A stretch of 34,453 nt of DNA from Liquorilactobacillus mali (GCF_001437155.1 NZ_JQAR01000025.1:1-34453); one strand, 5' to 3'; counted from the stretch's first letter, positions 8,484 through 16,424 are shown. The notes: generated by a model not told the origin, from the letters alone. Translations and numbers: made by a program.

Positions 8484-8550
8484 ATTCTTAATAAAAATGT
8501 TCTGTAAGTTGAAAATCTTCGTCTAACCTCAGATTTTACCGACTTATACC
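8436..8550 (+). repeat. Dispersed intergenic element, copy B (shortened)
   Basis: The palindrome is followed by TTCTGTAAGTTGAAAATC, TTCGTCTAACCTC and AGATTTTACCGACTTA. Compared with the other copies the middle of the tail (the GAATTACT...GTTAGTACTC part) is missing, as if deleted. The tail lies downstream of the aldo/keto reductase gene. Confidence 0.55.
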
Positions 8551-8601
8551 AATATTACTAATACATCACAATATTTTTAGCTGTCGTTTTCCTCAATACT
8601 C

Positions 8602-9576
8602 TTAAATATTATGGAACCTATTTTTAAACAGCGGACTTACTGATTTGTTTTCATGGATTCGCGTAATTGCGTCCCCAATCAATGCCCCAACTGAAACTTG
8701 AACAAGTTTATCAATACGCTTTTCTTCAGGTAGCTTGATCGAATCAGTAACCACCAACTTTTTAATAGGTGAATTCTCAATACGTTCAATAGCTGGACCT
8801 GAAAGTACCGGATGCGTAGCACACGCGTAGACTTCAGTTGCACCAGCATCCTTTAAAGCTTGAGCAGCCAACGTAATTGTTCCAGCAGTATCAATCATAT
8901 CATCAATTAAAATACATTTCTTACCGTCAACTGAACCGATAATATTCATAATCTCAGCAACATTAGCTTTAGGACGACGCTTATCAATGATAGCAATTGG
9001 AGCTTTCAGAAATTCTGCCAGCTTACGTGCCCTTGAAACTCCACCGTGGTCAGGCGAAACGACAACAGCATCTTTTTCAAGACCATTTGTTAGGAAATAG
9101 TCTGCTAGTAATGGAGCTCCCATTAAATGATCCACCGGGATGTCAAAGAATCCCTGAATTTGGGCTGCATGTAAATCTAGAGCAACAACCCGAGTAGCAC
9201 CGGCCTTCACCAACATATCAGCAACCAGCTTAGCCGTGATTGGCTCACGTGGTCTTGCCTTGCGATCTTGTCTAGCATACCCATAATAAGGAATTACGAC
9301 ATTAATGACAGATGCACTAGCACGTTTAAGTGCATCAATCATGATTAACAACTCCATCAAATTATCATTGACTGGAGCCGAAGTCGACTGAATTATAAAG
9401 ACTTCATCTCCGCGAATACTTTCTTCAATATTAATACGAATTTCACCGTCACTAAAACGGTCAACAGATGTTTTACCTAAAGTCACACCAACAGCAGCAG
9501 CAATTTTTTCTGCTAAGGGCTTGTTCGAATTCAAAGCAAATATTTTAAGCTTCGGATCAGCATATTGTTCAGACAT
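8602..9576 (-). CDS. prs: Ribose-phosphate pyrophosphokinase (PRPP synthetase)
   Basis: 324 residues. It makes phosphoribosyl pyrophosphate from ribose 5-phosphate and ATP for purine, pyrimidine, NAD, His and Trp synthesis. Seen here: the N-terminal [19 protein letters not shown], the ATP region [22 protein letters not shown], the [11 protein letters not shown] metal site, the [13 protein letters not shown] flexible loop and the PRPP-binding [13 protein letters not shown]. An ATG 12 nt further upstream (9588) is rejected because it sits in the ribosome binding site (ATGGAGG), which is placed correctly for the ATG at 9576. It follows glmU by about 80 nt, the order seen in Bacillus. PurR is encoded just upstream in the same direction. 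Confidence 0.97.
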   Translation of the reverse strand: MSEQYADPKLKIFALNSNKPLAEKIAAAVGVTLGKTSVDRFSDGEIRINIEESIRGDEVFIIQSTSAPVNDNLMELLIMIDALKRASASVINVVIPYYGYARQDRKARPREPITAKLVADMLVKAGATRVVALDLHAAQIQGFFDIPVDHLMGAPLLADYFLTNGLEKDAVVVSPDHGGVSRARKLAEFLKAPIAIIDKRRPKANVAEIMNIIGSVDGKKCILIDDMIDTAGTITLAAQALKDAGATEVYACATHPVLSGPAIERIENSPIKKLVVTDSIKLPEEKRIDKLVQVSVGALIGDAITRIHENKSVSPLFKNRFHNI

Positions 9577-9657
9577 GATAGCCTCCATTTTTCTATTTCT
9601 CTATAACAATACTATTCATTTCTTACAATAAAATCAAGATTAATAATGGATTTATCA

Positions 9658-11070
9658 TTAAATATTTTTATGCGTACTCATTTCGGCCTTCTCAGCAGCA
9701 TCCGCAACTGGATAATGGTCAAAATAACCTTTTTTATTTACTTGTCTTCCACGAGCAATCGCCATGTCATGTGCATCAATATTGTTCGTAATTGTTGAAC
9801 CTGCAGCAACGTACGCATGATCAGCTACTTCAAGTGGTGCAATCAAATTAGACCCACTTCCGATGAAAGAGTAATCACCGACATTGGTATGATGCTTGTT
9901 GATGCCATCATAATTTACAAAAATAGTTCCACAGCCAACATTTATATTTTTGCCTAGAGTGGCATCACCAACATAGGTCAAATGTCCGACCTTCGTATTC
10001 TCACCAATTTCAGCCTTCTTAACTTCGACAAAGTTGCCAATATGGACATTTTTACCGATTTTAGCAGCAGGTCTGAGATGACTATATGGCCCAATATTGC
10101 TTCCTTCAGCCATCGTTGATTCTTCCAACAGTGAGGCAGTCACAGTTACATTATTTTCAATTACTGTATCCCGAATTTCAGAGTGTGCTCCAATAAAACA
10201 ATCTTCTCCAATAACTGTTCTTCCCTTTAAAACAACACCTGGCTCTATCACTGTATCCCTGCCTACTTTTACATCAACATCAATATAAGTCGTTTGTGGA
10301 TCAATCAGAGTCACACCATTTTTCATATGTTTTTCATTGATACGCTGTCTCATCAACTTATTTGCTTGAGCAAGAGCAACACGATCATTGACACCCATTG
10401 ACTCATCAAAGTTTTTCATCTTATAAGCGGCTATCACTTTACCAGCATTTTTAAAAATTTCCATAACATCTGTCAGATAATACTCGCCTTGAACGTTATC
10501 ATTTTTGACCTGATGCAGCGCCTCAAATAATTCTTTATTATCAAAACAATACACTCCTGTATTGATCTCTGTAATTGCCGTTTCCTTTTCGTTTGCATCT
10601 TTTTGTTCAACAATCTTCTCTACAATTCCTAATTCATTGCGTACAATTCTTCCATAACCAAACGGTTTGGGTGCTTCTGCTGTCAAAACAGTTGCAACAG
10701 CGCCCTTTTGTTCATGATATTCAAATAACTCAGAAAATGTTTGTGCCGTGAACAACGGTGTATCACCACATACAATTAGTGTGACTCCATCTTTGTCTTT
10801 CAATAATTCTTCAGCTTGCAGTACCGCATGGCCTGTCCCTAGCTGTTTAGCTTGAAGTGCATATTTCGTCCGCTTTCCCAATCTCTTCTTCACATCTTTT
10901 GCACCATGCCCGATAATTGTAACAATTTCATCCATCTTATTTTCTTCAACCTGTGATAATACATGTTCAACCATTGCCTTACCGCAAACTGGATGTAGCA
11001 CCTTGTACAACTTAGATTTCATTCTTGTTCCTTGCCCCGCAGCAAGAATCACTGCAAACTTTGAAGTCAT
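9658..11070 (-). CDS. glmU: Bifunctional N-acetylglucosamine-1-phosphate uridyltransferase / glucosamine-1-phosphate acetyltransferase
   Basis: 470 residues. It carries out the last two steps to UDP-GlcNAc, the precursor of peptidoglycan and wall polymers. The N-terminal pyrophosphorylase domain has [22 protein letters not shown] (10-31), and QLGTGHAV and CGDTPLF further on. The C-terminal half (about 250-440) is a left-handed beta-helix made of hexapeptide repeats ([44 protein letters not shown]), with [13 protein letters not shown] and the acetyltransferase part near the end. Full length for the family. Ribosome binding site GGAGA. It has its own candidate promoter and is probably co-transcribed with prs. 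Confidence 0.97.
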   Translation of the reverse strand: MTSKFAVILAAGQGTRMKSKLYKVLHPVCGKAMVEHVLSQVEENKMDEIVTIIGHGAKDVKKRLGKRTKYALQAKQLGTGHAVLQAEELLKDKDGVTLIVCGDTPLFTAQTFSELFEYHEQKGAVATVLTAEAPKPFGYGRIVRNELGIVEKIVEQKDANEKETAITEINTGVYCFDNKELFEALHQVKNDNVQGEYYLTDVMEIFKNAGKVIAAYKMKNFDESMGVNDRVALAQANKLMRQRINEKHMKNGVTLIDPQTTYIDVDVKVGRDTVIEPGVVLKGRTVIGEDCFIGAHSEIRDTVIENNVTVTASLLEESTMAEGSNIGPYSHLRPAAKIGKNVHIGNFVEVKKAEIGENTKVGHLTYVGDATLGKNINVGCGTIFVNYDGINKHHTNVGDYSFIGSGSNLIAPLEVADHAYVAAGSTITNNIDAHDMAIARGRQVNKKGYFDHYPVADAAEKAEMSTHKNI

Positions 11071-11108
11071 CTTAAAATCTCCTCTGATTAAACCAAATTT
11101 TCTCTATA

Positions 11109-11138
11109 ATCATAACCTAAGTGACGTAAAACGTGCAA
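11109..11138 (-). promoter_or_regulatory. glmU promoter
   Basis: On the minus strand TTGCAC (11133-11138), an 18-nt spacer and TATGAT (11109-11114) lie about 40 nt upstream of the glmU ATG, downstream of the purR terminator. This makes glmU-prs a separate unit from purR. Confidence 0.5.
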
Positions 11139-11187
11139 CTACTCTTACTAATTAAATCATTGATGCTTTCTCTCGCACATTTTTATA

Positions 11188-11233
11188 ATAAAAAAGTTCT
11201 GAAAAAATCAGTCTTCACTAATCTCTCCAGAAC
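11188..11233 (-). terminator. purR terminator
   Basis: On the minus strand GTTCTG...CAGAAC encloses a 26-nt loop and is followed by TTTTTTATT. The stem is short and the loop large, so strength is uncertain; the position, about 40 nt after the purR stop, fits. Confidence 0.55.
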
Positions 11234-11270
11234 TCCTTTTTTTACTTTTTTATCTGTTTGATAAGTCAAC

Positions 11271-12110
11271 CTATTTTGATGGCGTACCAAAAACTTTTTC
11301 GAGATAATTACCCGCACTGACATGAATCGTCTTGTCCAATGTATTCACCTTATCCACTTTCAACAATGATGTATATTCATCAATCATTCTATGGCCCTCA
11401 AAAGTTGCTTCAGCAAATACAGTAATTCCAACTAATTCAGATTCAAACTCTTCAATCATGCTCTTCATCCCATTGACGGTTCCACCGCCTTTCATGAAAT
11501 CATCAACTACTAAAACATGCGAACCTCTCTTCAAACTTCGCTTTGATAATTCCATCTTTTCAATTCGTTCGCTTGATCCAGACACATAATTGACCGAAAC
11601 CGTTGAACCCTCTGTAATTTTAGAATCTCGACGTAAGATTACAAACGGAACATTTAAATAGCTTGAAACACTTTGTGCAATCGGAACACCTTTAGTTGCA
11701 ACAGTCATAACTGCATCAATTTGCTTATCAAGATACTGACGAGCAATTACGCGTCCCACTTGACGTAAAACGTCTGGTCTACCCAGTAAATCTGAAAGAT
11801 ATACATATCCTCCTGGTAAAAGGCGATCCTGTTCTGACATTTCGGTCATCATAGATCCAATAAAATCACGACATTCTTCTTCACTGATAGACGGAATAAA
11901 TCTTGCGCCGCCCGCAGCTCCAGGAATAGTTTCTAAAATACCAATTCCACGACTCTTGAATGTTCGTTTTACGATTGCTAAGTCTTCACTTATTGATGAT
12001 TTTGCAGATTCATAACGTTCAGCAAAATATGTCAAAGAAATTAATGTATGCGGTCGCTCAAGCAAAAAACGAGTCATATCAATTAAGCGATCGCTTCTTC
12101 TTGTTTTCAC
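11271..12110 (-). CDS. purR: Purine operon repressor PurR
   Basis: 279 residues. A Firmicutes DNA-binding regulator of purine genes that senses PRPP. The N-terminal winged helix (RRSDRLIDMTRFLLERPHTLISLTYFAERYESAKSSISEDL, given here only as the region 4-45) is followed by a phosphoribosyltransferase-like domain with the PRPP loop VLVVDDFMKGGGTVNGM near residue 200. That domain binds PRPP as effector rather than acting as an enzyme. It starts at GTG with AGGGGGA nine nucleotides upstream. In Bacillus subtilis purR directly follows ispE; here they are 7 kb apart with argGH and an aminotransferase operon between. No clear PurBox pair was identified. Confidence 0.95.
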   Translation of the reverse strand: MKTRRSDRLIDMTRFLLERPHTLISLTYFAERYESAKSSISEDLAIVKRTFKSRGIGILETIPGAAGGARFIPSISEEECRDFIGSMMTEMSEQDRLLPGGYVYLSDLLGRPDVLRQVGRVIARQYLDKQIDAVMTVATKGVPIAQSVSSYLNVPFVILRRDSKITEGSTVSVNYVSGSSERIEKMELSKRSLKRGSHVLVVDDFMKGGGTVNGMKSMIEEFESELVGITVFAEATFEGHRMIDEYTSLLKVDKVNTLDKTIHVSAGNYLEKVFGTPSK

Positions 12111-12362
12111 TCTTTATTCCCCCTACTTGTATCTCTTTATTAGAGTAATGCCCTAAAAATAATCTACCCAACATTATAAATCATTTTACGTAATTTGAAT
12201 AGTTTTTTTATCATTTTTATTAAAATTGTTCGCATTTAATGCTAAATTTTAATTTTTATACGAATCACACTTGATTACTATTCATTATTTTCTAACATTC
12301 GGTTTTAGTAAGTTCACATTTTTCACAATTTTAAGAATTAGTATCCATAAAAAAAGAGAGTT

Positions 12363-12527
12363 TGACATGAATTGGTAAAACTTGAGTACTAATACGAAAT
12401 TGCAAACATAGCATGTACTTTCCTATAAGTAATTCGAAGTCGGAGAATTTTGACTTATGGAACACTTCTTCCTGAAATCAACAAAAAACTAGGTCAAAAT
12501 ATAACTTTTGACCCAGCTCCTCTATTG
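12363..12527 (-). repeat. Dispersed intergenic element, copy C (reverse)
   Basis: Read on the minus strand, the palindrome (AGCTGGGTCAAAA / TTTTGACCTAG) is followed by GTTCCATAAGTCAAAAT, TCTCCGACTTCGAATTACTT, ATAGGAAAGTACATGC and ATTAGTACTCAAGTTTTACC. It is the longest tail of the family. Together with AT-rich DNA that shows nothing recognisable (12111-12362) it accounts for the 469-nt gap upstream of purR. Confidence 0.65.
12485..12527 (-). terminator. Terminator palindrome after the PfoR-like gene
   Basis: On the minus strand GAGCTGGGTCAAAA pairs with TTTTGACCTAGTTTTTT around a short loop, about 55 nt after the stop codon of the gene at 12580. It is the palindromic head of repeat copy C and probably ends the aminotransferase operon. 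Confidence 0.65.
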
Positions 12528-12579
12528 ATTCGTATAATTGTGTTTCAACTATGAATAAGCCTCTAGAATTTCTTTCTGC

Positions 12580-13626
12580 CTACTTAATATCTAGCAACAC
12601 ATCTTCCGGTTTAATCCATCCCAACCGTTTGATGAAAATGTACCGTGAAACATATGCCAATAGCACAGGTAAGATTACGAAGATAAGTGCTAGGATAATA
12701 AAACTCATTATGTTTTTATCCATTCCTGCATATGCTGCCATGGGTCCAATTAATCCACTGAATCCAAATCCTGCACTCATCGAATTGCCTCCAATGTGTA
12801 GAAGTGCTCCAATGAATCCCATGATACCCGCATTAATACAGACCGGCAGGAATAACAATGGTTTCTTTAACATATTACCCATTTGAATCTTTGGTGAACC
12901 AATAAAGTGTGCGAAACTTGTCCCGATTGGATTTACAGAACTCCCATAAACTGCCAGCATGAAACTCCCGGCTGTAATTCCTAAGTTAGCTGAACCTGAA
13001 CCAATTCCTGCTAATCCAATCGCAGTTGCGATCCCTACAGAACTAATCGGGGATACGATTAGGACCGCAAAGCAAATTCCCATCAACGTTCCCATTAATA
13101 ATGGCTGTAAGCTAGTTATGTTACTAATAATCATTCCAATTGTCGTTGCAATCATCCTAACGTAGGGTAAAATGGCCAACCCAATTCCTCCAGCTATAAC
13201 AATCACTAGTAAAGGCAACAGTAACATAGTAAAGTCCTTTAGACGATTACCAATCAACAATGCAACCCAAACGGCAAGTGCTATTGTTAAACCAGTGTTG
13301 ATGATATCACCCGTTCCTTTCAAAATGAATGTCCCATTACCCGGCTGCATTACTCCAGAACCGACCATTGCCGCGATTGCTACTGCAGAAATCTGGATTG
13401 GATTGAGTTTGAAGTATAAGGATACACAAACACCTGTAATGACAGGAAGCAGACTCATTGCAAAACTTGTCATCATAATAATTGTAGTTGCATATGGGAA
13501 AAAGCCTTTGATGGCTGTCATTAACTGTCCTACTAAAGCCGACGGAATTAGAGCAACCACAACTCCTAAACTAATCCCATTTAAAATATTCATTGTGTAT
13601 TCTTTACCAGAAATTCTTGTTTCCAT
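12580..13626 (-). CDS. PfoR-like / PTS EIIC_2-type membrane protein without EIIA or EIIB
   Basis: 348 residues with about nine or ten membrane helices. Long Gly/Ala-rich helices, GSGVMQPGNGTFILKGTGD (about 89-107) and YGSSVNPIGTSFAHFIGSPKI (about 224-244) fit the EIIC_2 group of PTS-like permeases that includes clostridial and streptococcal PfoR. No phosphorylation domain is present in or near it, so sugar PTS activity is doubtful. The gene starts 26 nt after the hydroxyacid dehydrogenase and is third in an operon headed by an aromatic-type aminotransferase under a Phe/Tyr-codon leader. I infer a role in moving an aromatic amino acid or its keto or hydroxy acid; this is a hypothesis from context only. 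Confidence 0.75.
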   Translation of the reverse strand: METRISGKEYTMNILNGISLGVVVALIPSALVGQLMTAIKGFFPYATTIIMMTSFAMSLLPVITGVCVSLYFKLNPIQISAVAIAAMVGSGVMQPGNGTFILKGTGDIINTGLTIALAVWVALLIGNRLKDFTMLLLPLLVIVIAGGIGLAILPYVRMIATTIGMIISNITSLQPLLMGTLMGICFAVLIVSPISSVGIATAIGLAGIGSGSANLGITAGSFMLAVYGSSVNPIGTSFAHFIGSPKIQMGNMLKKPLLFLPVCINAGIMGFIGALLHIGGNSMSAGFGFSGLIGPMAAYAGMDKNIMSFIILALIFVILPVLLAYVSRYIFIKRLGWIKPEDVLLDIK

Positions 13627-13652
13627 TTTTTATTCACTCACCCTCTGTTTTT

Positions 13653-14639
13653 TTAAGATACTTGGTGTTCGCTCTTCTTGCCATCAAGAATCATTACCAC
13701 ATCATCTAAGCTGATATCTACCATATTCTGAACTGCAATATTTGTAAAAAAGCCGACATGTGGGGTCAAAATTACATTATCCATTTTGCGTAACTTAATA
13801 AGTTGCTGACTTGGTAATTCTTTATTTTCCAAATTAAAATTAAAGAAGTTCTCTTCTCCTGTCAGTGTATCAAGTGCAGCTCCCGCTATTTCTTTTTGTT
13901 CCAGTGCCTCTATCAATGCATCCGTATCCACCACGGGGCCGCGGCATTCATTTACTAAATAAGCTGTTGGTTTCATTAAGGCCAACTCATCTTTACCAAT
14001 CAAGTTGAACGTTGAAGGGTTTAAGTCAACATGCAAACAGATTACATCTGCATTTTGTAATACTTCTTCTTTCTTCATATAGGTAACAAATGGTTTAAGC
14101 TCTTCTCGTTCAACTAAGTCATGTGCAATCACTTTTGCTCCTAATGCATTAAATATCTTGGCCGTTGTCCCACCAATCCGTCCAGCTCCGATGATTCCTA
14201 CCGTAAGTGAATGGATTTCAGCTGCCTGCAACCCTGCCCATCTGAAATCTTGTTTTGCTGCTCTCGCATCAAAAATTTCAAGCTTGCGAATTAATCTCAT
14301 TGTATGTGCTAGCGCCAACTCAGCAACTGATCGTGGAGAATAGGCTGGTACATTAGTGACAATAAGGTTATTTTTTCTAGCTGCATCAAGATCGATTACA
14401 TCAAATCCTGCTGTTCTTGTCGTAATCTGCTTTATTCCAGCTGCTTTTAGTGCTGGGTAAACTTCTGCCTCAACTTTACTGCGTTGTTGAATAACGATTC
14501 CATCATAACCCACTAATTCAGATACATGATCTGGATGAAGTTCCCAATCAACAGTATCAATCTGAATATTGTTTCTTTTTGCCCACCCTTCAATAGCAGC
14601 CTTTTCATCGTCTCTCACACTCATCATCAAAATTTTCAA
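13653..14639 (-). CDS. D-2-hydroxyacid dehydrogenase (D-lactate / D-hydroxyisocaproate type)
   Basis: 328 residues. NADH-dependent, reversible reduction of 2-keto acids to D-2-hydroxy acids in the cytoplasm. The Rossmann motif GIIGAGRIG is at 148-156. Catalytic residues are Arg233 (VNECRGPVVD), Glu262 or Glu263 (TLTGEENFF) and His294 (LTPHVGFFT). The NVPAYSPRSVAELALAH stretch (96-112) is typical of this branch, which includes phenyllactate- and hydroxyisocaproate-forming enzymes of lactic acid bacteria. It starts at TTG, seven nucleotides after AGGAGGG, which overlaps the stop of the aminotransferase gene three nucleotides away; the two are translationally coupled. Context suggests aromatic or branched 2-keto acids such as phenylpyruvate rather than pyruvate as substrate. 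Confidence 0.9.
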   Translation of the reverse strand: MKILMMSVRDDEKAAIEGWAKRNNIQIDTVDWELHPDHVSELVGYDGIVIQQRSKVEAEVYPALKAAGIKQITTRTAGFDVIDLDAARKNNLIVTNVPAYSPRSVAELALAHTMRLIRKLEIFDARAAKQDFRWAGLQAAEIHSLTVGIIGAGRIGGTTAKIFNALGAKVIAHDLVEREELKPFVTYMKKEEVLQNADVICLHVDLNPSTFNLIGKDELALMKPTAYLVNECRGPVVDTDALIEALEQKEIAGAALDTLTGEENFFNFNLENKELPSQQLIKLRKMDNVILTPHVGFFTNIAVQNMVDISLDDVVMILDGKKSEHQVS

Positions 14640-14642
14640 CTT

Positions 14643-15821
14643 TTAGCCCTCCTGATTTTCTTTGACATACACTGCCAAGCGTTTCATTGCTTCTACGATA
14701 TCTTCCATACTTGCTGCATAGCTGATTCTGATGTAGCCTTCACCACCAGGTCCAAAGCTGCTGCCGCTGATAACAGCTACTTTCCCCTTTTCCGCCAAAT
14801 CATAAATAAACTTCTTATCGTCCTGAATCAAGCCTTCCGGAATCTTGGCAAATAGATAAAATGCTCCGTCTGGTTGTGCACACTCAAAACCAAGGTTCAC
14901 CAACTTATCAAGTAAATAATCTCTACGTTTCTGATATTCTTTTTTCATTGTCGGGCCATCATCAAAACCATTTGCAAACGCTTCGGCCGCCGCCTTTTGT
15001 GTCATTGTTGACGTTGTGGTAATCGTAAATTGATGTACTTTACCCAATTCTGCTGTGATTTCTTTTGGTGCACACATTACGCCTATTCTCCACCCTGTCA
15101 TAGCATGAGACTTGGAAACCCCATTAAGAAGAATTGTTTGTTCGCGTAAACTATGAACCATTGATGCATGCTGCCCCTTGTAGTTGATCTCACTATAAAT
15201 TTCATCACAAATCGCAAAAATTGGTTTATTTCTAAGTACCTCTGCCAATCCATCCAGTTCTTCCTGTGTATACGTAACACCAGTTGGATTAGATGGATAA
15301 TTCAACACAACTGCCTTAACAGAATCTCCATGTTCCTTGAGCGTTGCCTTCAAATCTTCAGGTGTCAACTTAAATCCTGTCTTAGATGTGTTTACAAAAA
15401 TTGGTGTTGCCTGATTCAAAATTGTGATTGCAATGTATAATGGAAAAATTGGTGTTGGAATAATTACTTTATCACCTGGGTTAAGGATTGACGTAAGTGC
15501 AGTATAAATTGCCTCTGTTGCTCCATTTGTCACAATAATTTCACTTGCAGGATCGTAGTGTTGATCATACTTTGCAGAAAGAAAATGTGATGCAGCTTCT
15601 AATAACTCTGGAATACCATTAGACGGAGCATAATGACTTTGATTGGCCTCAATGCTCTTGATTGCAGCTTGCTTAATGTGCTCTGGGGTTGCAAAATCCG
15701 GTTCCCCCATCGTAAATTTGATTATTCCCGGAATTTTTGAAGCAAACTCATCGAATGAACGTATATCTGATGGTTGTAGCATTGCAAGTTCCTTCTTCAT
15801 ACTTTTGACAAGTGATTCCAT
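14643..15821 (-). CDS. PLP-dependent class I aminotransferase, probably aromatic (AraT-like)
   Basis: 392 residues, the length of lactococcal AraT. It exchanges an amino group between an amino acid and 2-oxoglutarate. Seen: the start of the fold GIIKFTMGEPDF (32-43), YAPSNGIPELLEAA (64-77), NYPSNPTG with Asn178, CDEIYSEINY with Asp206 and Tyr209, and the PLP lysine Lys237 in GVSKSHAMTGWRIG, then the carboxylate-binding Arg near GEGYIRISYA. First gene of a three-gene operon. Substrate choice rests on its leader, which encodes FYYFYFF before a terminator, and on the adjacent D-hydroxyacid dehydrogenase. The ribosome binding site is AAGGG, ten nucleotides upstream. PatA-type specificity cannot be excluded by sequence alone. 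Confidence 0.88.
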   Translation of the reverse strand: MESLVKSMKKELAMLQPSDIRSFDEFASKIPGIIKFTMGEPDFATPEHIKQAAIKSIEANQSHYAPSNGIPELLEAASHFLSAKYDQHYDPASEIIVTNGATEAIYTALTSILNPGDKVIIPTPIFPLYIAITILNQATPIFVNTSKTGFKLTPEDLKATLKEHGDSVKAVVLNYPSNPTGVTYTQEELDGLAEVLRNKPIFAICDEIYSEINYKGQHASMVHSLREQTILLNGVSKSHAMTGWRIGVMCAPKEITAELGKVHQFTITTTSTMTQKAAAEAFANGFDDGPTMKKEYQKRRDYLLDKLVNLGFECAQPDGAFYLFAKIPEGLIQDDKKFIYDLAEKGKVAVISGSSFGPGGEGYIRISYAASMEDIVEAMKRLAVYVKENQEG

Positions 15822-15871
15822 ACTAAAACATCCCTTCTATATCTATTTTCCTAAACTATTTGCAAACAATA

Positions 15872-15910
15872 TTAAAAGCCTGCAGACTTGATTCATAAGT
15901 CTGCAGGCTT
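15872..15910 (-). terminator. Attenuator terminator (segments F:G)
   Basis: On the minus strand AAGCCTGCAGACTT (15910-15897) pairs perfectly over 14 bp with AAGTCTGCAGGCTT (15889-15876) around the loop ATGAATC, then TTTTAATATT. It lies about 50 nt before the aminotransferase ATG and 230 nt downstream of the leader ATG, so it interrupts the operon's own transcript. The U-run is only four long. Confidence 0.85.
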
Positions 15911-16068
15911 GGTTTCACATCAGCATTATCATTTTTCTTGCTTTAGGCCAAACAGACTCTTTAATTGACATCTGTGTGGCTTGCTAAAATTGCTAGCAAA
16001 ATAACTCTTATCTTCCTCACAGGTGCATAACACTTTACCTACGTGTCTGCACCTGATTCCTTAATCAG

Positions 16069-16140
16069 TTACAAACACTCGTGAAAAAAATAAAAGTAAT
16101 AAAAATTATTCAATTGTGCGAGTCTATTAGAATTAACCAT
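16069..16140 (-). CDS. Leader peptide with seven consecutive Phe/Tyr codons
   Basis: 23 residues, too short for routine gene finding. It begins MVNSNRLAQ, carries FYYFYFF at residues 13-19 (codons TTT TAT TAC TTT TAT TTT TTT, positions 16104-16084) and ends HECL. The ribosome binding site AAGGGG lies nine nucleotides upstream of the ATG, and a consensus promoter ends about 32 nt upstream. The stop codon lies inside the first pairing segment of the downstream RNA structure. The composition parallels the pheA-type leader peptides of enteric bacteria. The peptide itself probably has no function; its translation rate is the signal. T-rich DNA encodes Phe easily, so the start site, Tyr codons and position carry the argument rather than the Phe count alone. 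Confidence 0.78.
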   Translation of the reverse strand: MVNSNRLAQLNNFYYFYFFHECL

Positions 16141-16171
16141 AATTAAAATCCCCTTAAAATTGAATAAGTAA

Positions 16172-16200
16172 AATATATCTTACTAATCAATAGCTGTCAA
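16172..16200 (-). promoter_or_regulatory. Promoter of the aminotransferase operon
   Basis: On the minus strand TTGACA (16195-16200), a 17-nt spacer and TATATT (16172-16177): a near-consensus housekeeping promoter. The predicted start near 16165 gives a leader mRNA whose first ribosome binding site belongs to the leader peptide. The 603-nt gap between the aminotransferase gene and argG is filled by this leader, a hairpin at 16270-16334 and the argG promoter area. Confidence 0.8.
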
Positions 16201-16269
16201 CCGTTTTTACATTATTTTCACATATAATTTCAATTTATATTTTCGAATTTTAATTCTGTTGTTGAAAAA

Positions 16270-16334
16270 AAGCTTGTCCTATTATGAATATATTCGTTTT
16301 TAAAAGCATATATATTCATAATAAGGCTTTTTTT
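16270..16334. terminator. Symmetric terminator-like hairpin between divergent promoters, with ARG-box-like arm
   Basis: CCTATTATGAATATAT pairs with ATATATTCATAATAAGG over about 15 bp with one bulged A and a loop of about 15 nt. The plus strand continues CTTTTTTT, the minus strand GCTTTTTTT. No gene lies upstream on either strand close enough to need ending. The right arm holds AGCATATATATTCA (16305-16318), one mismatch from the ARG-box pattern TGNATWWWWATNCA, so part of it may be an ArgR operator. Confidence 0.6.
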
Positions 16335-16342
16335 AGGTTTTT

Positions 16343-16372
16343 TTGTAAATATTATTGCATTTTAAGTATATT
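16343..16372 (+). promoter_or_regulatory. Candidate argG promoter
   Basis: TTGTAA (16343-16348), an 18-nt spacer and TATATT (16367-16372), about 50 nt upstream of argG. The -35 box is weak (4 of 6). It would place the hairpin at 16270-16334 upstream of the start rather than in the leader; an earlier promoter would instead make that hairpin an attenuator. Confidence 0.35.
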
Positions 16373-16424
16373 GATGTTAAGGTTTAGTCAATCAAAGATA
16401 ATCAACATTTAGGAGGATTAGAAA

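Larger units (their letters stand above)
15872..16140 (-). promoter_or_regulatory. Phe/Tyr ribosome-mediated attenuator, seven-segment relay leader
   Basis: Segments on the minus strand: A 16078-16063 (overlapping the leader stop codon), B 16058-16043, C 16033-16015, D 15980-15969, E 15960-15946, F 15913-15897, G 15889-15876. One register pairs A:B (CTGATT/AATCAG plus GTGTTTG/CAGACAC, 13 bp), C:D (CACCTGTGAGG/CCACACAGATG, 9 of 11) and E:F (AGTCTG/CAGACT plus TTTGG/CCAAG, 4-nt bulge), leaving G free: readthrough. The other pairs B:C (CAGGTGCA/TGCACCTG plus GACAC/GTGTT), D:E (GCCACACAGA/TCTGTTTGGC, 9 of 10) and F:G: termination. A ribosome finishing the leader ORF would cover A and force the second register; one stalled at the aromatic codons would leave A free. 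A small extra hairpin (TTGCTA/TAGCAA, 15981-15999) lies between C and D. Confidence 0.75.

Noticed and set aside
12111-12362. Hidden gene or leader upstream of purR
   Set aside because: The stretch is very AT-rich, with no frame of useful length, no tRNA fold and no recognised riboswitch core.
13172-13714. 180-codon open frame on the plus strand
   Set aside because: It is the antisense of the PfoR-like and dehydrogenase genes; it has no ribosome binding site and its Ile/Pro/Ala pattern is what hydrophobic membrane codons give on the other strand.
15872-16140. Lysine, SAM, TPP, M-box riboswitch or T-box in front of the aminotransferase gene
   Set aside because: The conserved cores were not found (for example no GGTGGNACC T-box motif, no lysine AGAGGTGC core with its partners, no S-box GGCAACC part). 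The leader ORF with alternating hairpins explains the region better.
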